DNA from: Diphasiastrum complanatum
Lineage: Eukaryota; Streptophyta; Lycopodiopsida; Lycopodiales; Lycopodiaceae
NCBI GenBank assembly: GCA_029204225.1
Contig: CM055101.1
Coordinates: 32,987,683-33,051,682, forward strand
Direction of reading: 5' to 3'
Length of the DNA: 64,000 bases
The notes under the pieces were generated by a model. It was not told the origin of the DNA. It saw nothing but the letters and a program-made list of their open reading frames with translations, and did not search any database. Positions within the stretch are counted from its first letter, which is position 1. Each line of letters begins with the position of its first letter. Shown piece after piece: positions 58,188 to 64,000 of this stretch. The translations under genes were made by a program, and so were the position numbers.

Positions 58188-59708
58188 GTGAAAGTTTATC
58201 TTGATATGCTTGATGAAGAGTGAATGCTACCAATTTGTACTTAGTTCAGTGCATGTACTGAAAATGTTGTCATTGTTTGCAGTCTGTTGCCATGCACGTA
58301 GAAACACAGTGATCATTGAAAAGCAGTGATTGGTTTGTTGCCCTTTTTTCCTGTGTTTATGCATGATTGTGAACTCCACTCTTTGTACATCTCTATTCAC
58401 ACACCCATTGGTAAACCTTCCAATTATCATCTTGTACATGTTTTATATAATAACCTTCATCTTTTGCAGTTGAATATGAAGAGTCTCCTGAAATCTATTT
58501 GACATTTAATGAATAATTACTTTTGTTCGAGCTCTACTTTATTCTTTGTACCATTTCTTGATGTCTTTTTTTGTCATCTATGTTGTCATTATATCGTACT
58601 GTGGAAAATGACACCTTAATATCCCCAGTACCTCCCTTTTGAGCTATATATGTCTTTTTGTAGTTCCATCTTCTATTTTGAAGCTATTACTATCTGCTTC
58701 CATGATTAGCATTCCAGCAGTGCTTCAAAATTTTTTGCACAACAATTATGTTTCGTGCTTGTGTGGATCCTTCTTCACTTCCATAATTGCATTGTTCAGC
58801 TAAGGGTTCTACTTCTATGATTGTATGGCATTCACAGTCTACATAGACTGCATTGGGTTTTATTTTGTGTAATGTTGCGCCATTTGCTATTGCTTCTACA
58901 TGATATGCTGGGATTTACCATTGGCTTCAGCTTTTTTTTATGCTTTGAGCCATCTATTGCTGCTCCTGCTTGTCAGCCATGGTATATAGATCTATCACCA
59001 TGTTTTGAGAATTGCATTGCTATTATTGTATGACATTCTTAGTTCATACAACCAGCTTGGGATATGTGTTTTCAGGATTTTTACCCACTTGTTTTTGCTA
59101 CTAATTCCTTGTGTGTTGACTATTGCATTCATCAGTCACCCTTGGTCTATGAGTGCTGGTGTATCTTTGTATTCAGTAGAGTTGCTAGTGCCGATGAATT
59201 TTAAGTTGATGCTTATTTGGCAATCTTGGTCCATGTTGGTGACATGATGGTATCTATTTATATCTGTGCTATTATAGCCGTCTGAGCAATCATGTTCATA
59301 TAAACTACCTTAATTTAGCATTCTTTGTCTAGTCCTATGGCAACGTGATCTATAATACATGTTTTGATTCATTGCTCCAGTTTTTTGTCTCCTTCAATGT
59401 CGAAATTTGTTGATCTCTTCTTCATTATACATATTTTTCAGTTTTGTCTCTATTTCACAACATGAGTATCTTCCTTTTGTTGCATGAAGATTCTTTATCA
59501 TTACAGTCCGAGCCTGTTTATTTTGACAACAAAAGCACTTTCAGATTTAGCTTCAACATTATCATTGTATCTATAGGAGGAACATTGTCTCTTCAAGGGA
59601 GAAGAGTGAAAGGCCAAATATTACAGATAGGAACATCGATATGGACATGCATCAGCACTTCACTTAAATGTCATTTGGACCATATAGTTCCACGTTTGGG
59701 TGCTTGGG

Positions 59709-60093
59709 CCATAGTGACCAGGGAACATGGGAACATTGCTTTTCAGACGTGCCACACGTTCCCAGCGTGCTCTGGGAACGTGCTCAAGAACGCGTTCCCA
59801 AGGAATGGGAACGTGATTCAGAATGCGTTCCCTGGTCACAGTTTCTACAAAGACTCAAAAACAAGATAAATGAAGGAGGAAGCCTTGGGAACGTGATTGG
59901 GAAACTAAGACCTAAAAGCAAGATAGATGAGAGAGGATTGTTTATATTATGTGTAATTTCAATATAGAAAATTCTATAAATTTCAAATTTGGATGTGTAT
60001 GTGTGTGTTTTGATTATATGTTATTATGTTGATCTGATGTTCCCGTTCCTTGTTCCGATTCCCATGCTTGTTCCCATTCCCTGGTCACTATGG
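59709..60093. mobile_element. candidate MITE (hAT-like), 385 bp, 17-bp terminal inverted repeats
   Basis: CCATAGTGACCAGGGAA at 59,709-59,725 is matched exactly in reverse complement at 60,077-60,093. Beyond it the ends stay similar (CATGGGAAC and ATGGGAAC). Inside are repeated GGGAACGTG/CGTTCCC words and another TTCCCTGGTCAC at about 59,828. If the ends are read from TAGTGACC, they fit the hAT end pattern YARNG, but flanking 8-mers (TTGGGCCA, TGGTACCT) are only partly alike. No transposase is encoded. Confidence 0.6.
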
Positions 60094-60187
60094 TACCTTG
60101 GAAGAAAGGCTTGACTTAGGTGCAGCGAGGTCCCACGCCAACATGTAAACCAAGAGCACCATTGGAATGTAGGAATAGATAGCACCA

Positions 60188-61287
60188 TGTTAGCAAGTTT
60201 ACCCAAAGTTTATCCGATAGACCAAGCCTGCACATGAAGTGTACGGTAGAAACCATAGAAGACCCCAAGAACCAACATCCAAATACGCATTCCAAAGAGA
60301 TGACAAATGGTTGGAAGTAATTGCAATAAATGACTACCCAGAGATCTCATAGAAACCACACTTGTACCATAATGTCTAATATCAGAATGGAAAGCCATGG
60401 TTGAAGCAAATAGGCCATTCATGTATATGTAATCATCATGTAAGTGAACCCTCAAGGCAAAAGGTTATAAGGGAGCCCAAAAGGCGTGACAAAGAAGAGA
60501 CCTAGCAAGAACTATCATCCCACATAAGAAACTTCAAACAACTACAGTGGATCTCCTTCAATAATTGCAAACATTCGAATAAATACAACTATTGTTTGAG
60601 ACCTCATACAAAGGTCGAATCCAAAAAGCCAAAGAGTTGCGTCAAGATACTAGCTCAACTACGTCCCAAAATTCAGGCACACATATATACCAAGCACGAG
60701 TAGAAAGTAATGGAATCCAAATTGTACATAGTGCATGTCAAATAGCCTCATAAACTAGAACAACTGCAACCCAAGCTATTCGAAGCACCCAAGAATGCTA
60801 GGGAACAGTAGTTGAAGGTGGATCATCGATATCCTACTACACAACATCAATATGAACTGAAGCCAGTACATCCCACACAAGAGTTCTTTGCAACCACCTT
60901 GACTGGAGCCGCAAGGTTGGTATCATAGCTTGCAATGAGAGTCGATCCATACCATTGATGAATTTCATAGACCTTTATTATCTAATTTGTCCTCCACCAT
61001 GTGGTCGATGGCCAATTGTTCACCTTGACATCCCTAAAACAAGGGGAGAAAGAAAGTATTAGACAATAGTGGCATCAATTGACAAAACTATCATGACAAG
61101 TAGAACCTAGACTTGGGGTATTACGTGGCCTTACCTGTGTACTTGATCCCTCGGCTACCAGTATAAATGGTAGCACTGCGGATCCACAAGCCACGTCCCC
61201 TGGAACCCTCCCAACCAATGATGACAACTGGCCGGGTCCCACCTCGCATGGAAGGCTACTCCCTACGGTACTACGGATGCCCTAACA
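60188..61287 (-). repeat. chromovirus 3' LTR (far end tentative)
   Basis: After the purine tract AAAAGGGGGGAAAG, TGTTAGGGCATCC begins at 61,287 on the minus strand. A matching inverted end GCTAACA at 60,188 would give 1,100 bp with a 6-bp terminal repeat. The start is secure, the end is an inference. A TATTTATAC-type box is not obvious; ACCATTTATACTGG lies near 61,168. Confidence 0.5.
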
Positions 61288-61299
61288 TACTTTCCCCCC

Positions 61300-61485
61300 T
61301 TAAAAGCTTTTGGCCTCAAAAGTTACTTCTTCGGTAAGGAAGGTGGGATATCTTTTACGATCCCAGGTAGCCTCTTCGGCTTTCTTATCTTTCCACTTCA
61401 CGAGATACTCCCTGTAGATCGTATGCCTCGACCTACGTTCCCGTGTATCCAAAATCTCTTCTGGCTCATGTGGCAAAGACCTCAA
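61300..61485 (-). pseudogene. chromodomain of the 60-63 kb chromovirus
   Basis: 'EPEEILDTRERRSRHTIYRE' and 'YLVKWKDKKAEEATWDRKRY' make a complete chromodomain (the Y/L-V-K-W-K and A-T-W aromatic cage residues kept), ending 'FLTEEVTFEAKSF' before a stop at 61,300. It is linked to the integrase tail by a short stretch (61,486-61,700) with a stop and the GPY/F-like words in shifted frames. Its role is to target integration to marked chromatin. Confidence 0.85.
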
Positions 61486-61700
61486 TTAAAGGGTACCTGG
61501 TGGGAAATCACTTGATCTCCGTCCCTGAGCACTCTCTTCAGTCTACTGACATGGAAGACTGAGTGCACCTTGGACCCTTCTGGCAAAGCCAATTCATAAG
61601 TCGAGTCTCCAACTCTCTTTAGTACCGCAAATGGTCCACAATATCTAGGAGATAACTTCGGACACTTACCTGTCCACGGAGTTTCAGATTTCTCTAGAAC

Positions 61701-62340
61701 TCACAAATAAACTTCATCTCCTTCCTTAAAGGCTACTAGTCTACGGGTTTTATCCGCATAATGTCGAGATCGCACTTGCGCCTGTCGGACATTCTCTTCA
61801 GCAACCTTTAACATCTCAAATATGTCTTGGAGAAAACCCTTGATATTTTGTATCTGCATTGGGGCTCGAGTTTGATACCCATACATCAGCATGAATGGAC
61901 TATACCCAGTGGTATCATGCTCCGAGCCATTATAGGCAAACTCCAACAATGGAAGATATTCTTCCCAGTTAGACTGTTTCCTACTCACATACGCTCTCAA
62001 CATATCTTCTAGGACTTGGTTGACTCTTTCTGTTTGACCATCCGTCCGTGGGTGGTCAGAAATACCCATTTTTAGCTTAGTTTCTAACTTAAGAAACACC
62101 TCTCGCCAAAAATTGCTGGTAAACTTAGGATCTCTATCACTAACAATACTTGATGGAAGTCCATAGAGCCTATAAATATTTTCTATGAAGAGCCTGGCTA
62201 ACTCAGGCGCCCTCACTGTAGTCTTAGTCGGGATAAACTTGACCATTTTAGTCAACTTGTCCACTATTACCCAAATTGAATCGTTGCCTCGATTCGTCTT
62301 AGGTAAACTTACAATAAAATCCGTACTGATACTTTCTCAC
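61701..62340 (-). pseudogene. chromovirus integrase core
   Basis: The 187-codon frame carries all three catalytic blocks: 'WVIVDKLTKMVKFIPTKTTV' (Asp), 'IVSDRDPKFTSNFW' (Asp) and '[20 protein letters not shown]' (Glu). It continues with '[20 protein letters not shown]' and the tail 'RRLVAFKEGDEVYL'. A TGA at about 62,337, where the family has Trp ('GK-W-ES-I-S'), separates it from the zinc-binding region. Confidence 0.9.
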
Positions 62341-62640
62341 TTGCCATTGGGTATCTCTAATGGCTGTAGGAGGCCACCTATCTTAAGGCGTTCCGCCTTA
62401 TTGGCCTGGCACTTATGGCATTGCAATACATACCCTTGGACATCTTTACTCATGCTAGGCCAATAAAATTCTTTCCTTGCTAAGGCATACGTCTTTCTAA
62501 TACCCGGATGCCCCACACTAGGACTGTCGTGACTTTCTTCTAAGGTTTGGCACCTAAAATCACCGTCCCTAGGTACGCAAACTCTACCCTTGTAAAGAAA
62601 GTACCCATCCTCAATGGAAAAGTTCTCCATCATGGGTCAC
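62337..62640 (-). pseudogene. chromovirus integrase zinc-binding region
   Basis: '[20 protein letters not shown]' and 'EFYWPSMSKDVQGYVLQCHK' with C-H-K-C give the full H-H-C-C set. 'RLKIGGLLQPLEIPNGK' leads into the core. Upstream, 62,821-62,630 reads 'YARVWQKVLQRNAAVAVAQD' in a neighbouring frame, the usual linker from RNase H. Confidence 0.88.
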
Positions 62641-62899
62641 TATTTCTTTCCTCGGTTGGCCCGACCGAGCCACCCGGTGACTCTTGTTTGCTATTTCTTC
62701 TTACGGTTGGTCCTTGTCGACCACCCGACGAATCCTGTGCGACTGCGACAGCTGCATTTCTTTGAAGTACTTTCTGCCACACACGTGCATAGTGAGAATC
62801 TTTCATGCACGTATTTGTCAATGACTATAAAAAATTACTGTGGAAGATCGTAAAACTAAGTGCATGCAACTCTAGTCTTCTACTAAGGGCATCTGCTAC

Positions 62900-63644
62900 A
62901 ACATTGTAGCGTCCCTTCCTATAGCGAAGCTAATAGTCAAACTCCTGGAGCAACTCGGCCCAGCGAGCTTTGCGACCCTTCAATTCACCCTGCGAAGACA
63001 ACCATTTGATACTCTCATGATCAAAGACTCTCAAAACTTGCCCCATACAAGTAGTGTCACCACTTCTTGAGGGCATAAACTATAGCATACAACTCCTTCT
63101 CATAGGTGGAATAATTCCGTTGAGCCGCATCCAATTTCTGACTCTCAAATGCCAATGGGTGCCCGTTCTGCAATAGAACCACACCAATAGCCTGTTCACT
63201 GGCATCTGTCTCAACCATGAATGGCTGAGTAGGATCGGGTAATCGTAAGACAGGAGTTGCAGCTATTGCACATTTTAACCTTTCAAAGCTTCTTTGTTGG
63301 GCTTCCCCCCACAAAAAAGCTTTGCCTTTACCTCTTAGCAAATCCGTCATCGGAGTTGCTAGCTTCCGGTAATACCCAGCAAGGCCTAGGAAGATTTGCA
63401 ACTCTTCCACATTACTAGGCATTGGCCACTGTAAAATGGCAGCCACTTTCACCTTTTCTACAAAAAATTCACACTTTTCTTTCTTAGTGAAAAGGGAGTT
63501 CTCTCTTAACAGTTGGAAGACCTTCTTGAGGTGTTCCAAGTGCAATTCCTCGGTTTCGCTAAAGACGAGAATATCATCCAAGAAAACTAACACAAAATTT
63601 CCCAAATAGGGCCTCAACACACTGTTCATAAGCCTCATGAACGT
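62900..63644 (-). pseudogene. chromovirus RT palm/thumb and RNase H
   Basis: Starts 'FMRLMNSVLRPYLGNFVLVF' and 'LDDILVFSETEELHLEHLKK' (catalytic F-L-D-D). The thumb has two short in-frame deletions: 'CEFFVEKVKVAAILQWPMPS' lacks the usual Y-L-G-H...D-P-E-K block, and 'GYYRKLATPMTDLLRGKG' lacks about eight residues. RNase H follows: 'PFMVETDASEQAIGVVLLQN' (Asp) and 'RNYSTYEKELYAIVYALKKW' (Glu), then a shift. 63,056-62,900 carries the RNase H end (an F-D-Y-x-L-x-Y-R-K-G-R-x-N-x-x-A-D-A-L-like text). Confidence 0.88.
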
Positions 63645-64000
63645 GGCTATGATAGCACTTTCACTTTATGATATCTGTGATAGTAATAGAAAGGACACCT
63701 TGAATTTTGGATGTGTTCTCTGATATAAAATGAATTGCTCTTCCTTAGACCACTTTTACTTAAGCATTAGGACATAATCTATTGTTTTTGGTTGTTATTT
63801 TAAACTTTCTGTATGCAATCAAATTTTTGTTGGAAAATTTGTTCTATGCTCACCTCACTTGCCTGCCGTGATTCTGAGATGTAGGTATGTTCTTGTAGTA
63901 AATTGGGTAGTGCTCCTTTCAACAAGTATTTTCTGCTTTATATATTATAAAACTTGGATAGCCACAAATATACCTACTTGAAATAAGTTTTCTTGATTGT
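63645..64000. other. T-rich intronic DNA, no gene seen
   Basis: The RT frame stops at about 63,644 and the rest has no recognisable domain. It probably continues intron 4 of the helicase gene. Confidence 0.5.

Larger units (their letters stand above)
60188..63644 (-). mobile_element. chromovirus (Ty3/gypsy) element, 5' truncated
   Basis: Minus-strand order: RT from just before the catalytic box (63,644) through RNase H, integrase, chromodomain and purine tract to the 3' LTR (61,287 to about 60,188). Gag, protease and the first half of RT are missing. It is the best-preserved element in the window: integrase is nearly whole, with one nonsense codon. It lies in intron 4, antisense to the helicase. 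Confidence 0.85.
58188..64000 (+). other. RH58-like intron 4 (at least 5.8 kb; end outside window)
   Basis: After the exon 4 donor I find no further helicase exon (no VDE-x-D, SAT or ARG-x-D block) on the + strand to 64,000. It contains the inverted-repeat element at 59,709-60,093 and the minus-strand chromovirus at 60,188-63,644. The parts 58,188-59,708 and 63,645-64,000 are T-rich non-coding sequence, as plant introns usually are. Confidence 0.7.

Noticed and set aside
58821-59247. Hydrophobic plus-strand frames that look like membrane segments
   Set aside because: T-rich intron sequence gives Leu/Phe/Ile codons by composition; no conserved text.
60210-60455. 81-codon minus-strand frame with hydrophobic text
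   Set aside because: Falls inside the tentative chromovirus LTR and has no recognisable domain.

Overview
This window is plant nuclear DNA, densely packed with retrotransposon remains. I identify one host gene with confidence. A DEAD-box RNA helicase, best matched to chloroplast RNA helicase 58 (RH58), starts at 51,141 on the + strand. It has four exons in the window (51,141-51,496; 57,163-57,256; 57,570-57,683; 58,059-58,187) and runs off the right edge inside an intron of more than 5.8 kb. All four exon junctions keep frame and have GT/AG borders. Intron 1 is about 5.7 kb and holds a decayed gypsy element and a LINE fragment. Intron 4 holds a chromovirus gypsy element and a small inverted-repeat element. 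Long TE-filled introns and many old, broken LTR elements fit a large plant genome, such as a gymnosperm or fern, but the sequence alone does not fix the clade.

Layout, left to right. 1-4.4 kb: decayed Ty1/copia element (+) with its 3' LTR. 4.3-10.6 kb: mostly non-coding, with two unassigned antisense reading frames and short tandem repeats. 10.6-13.0 kb: deletion derivative of a chromodomain gypsy element (-). 13.0-15.1 kb: no gene. 15.1-17.1 kb: internally deleted copia (-). 17.4-17.9 kb: complete gypsy LTR (+). 18.1 kb: (CT)n tract. 20.1-21.3 kb: remnant of the same gypsy family (+), cut by a copia 3' end (-, 21.3-22.1 kb). 22.2-25.3 kb: gypsy gag and LTR (-). 25.3-26.1 kb: gypsy RNase H/integrase remnant (+). 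27.1 kb: second (CT)n tract. 27.5-28.8 kb: copia 5' end with LTR and primer-binding site (-). 28.8-29.6 kb: broken gag-like frame (-). 30.1-37.6 kb: two copies of one copia family placed head to head. 38.1-42.6 kb: gypsy gag-pol (-). 42.65-42.98 kb: LTR fragment. 43.0-45.5 kb: gypsy pol (+). 45.5-46.9 kb: gypsy fragment (-). 46.9-47.7 kb: LINE 3' end with poly(A). 48.9-50.0 kb: another copy of the head-to-head copia family (-). 50.4-50.9 kb: inverted repeat upstream of the helicase gene. 51.1-64.0 kb: the helicase gene with its TE-laden introns.

Nearly all TE frames carry stops, frameshifts, internal deletions or lost catalytic residues, so they are relics. The best-preserved is the chromovirus at 60.2-63.6 kb. 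One gypsy LTR family recurs five times (10.6, 12.8, 17.4, 21.2 and 42.7 kb) and one copia family four times (27.5, 30.1, 33.5 and 48.9 kb), which shows repeated local accumulation and nesting. I found no rRNA, tRNA, CRISPR or prokaryotic operon features.
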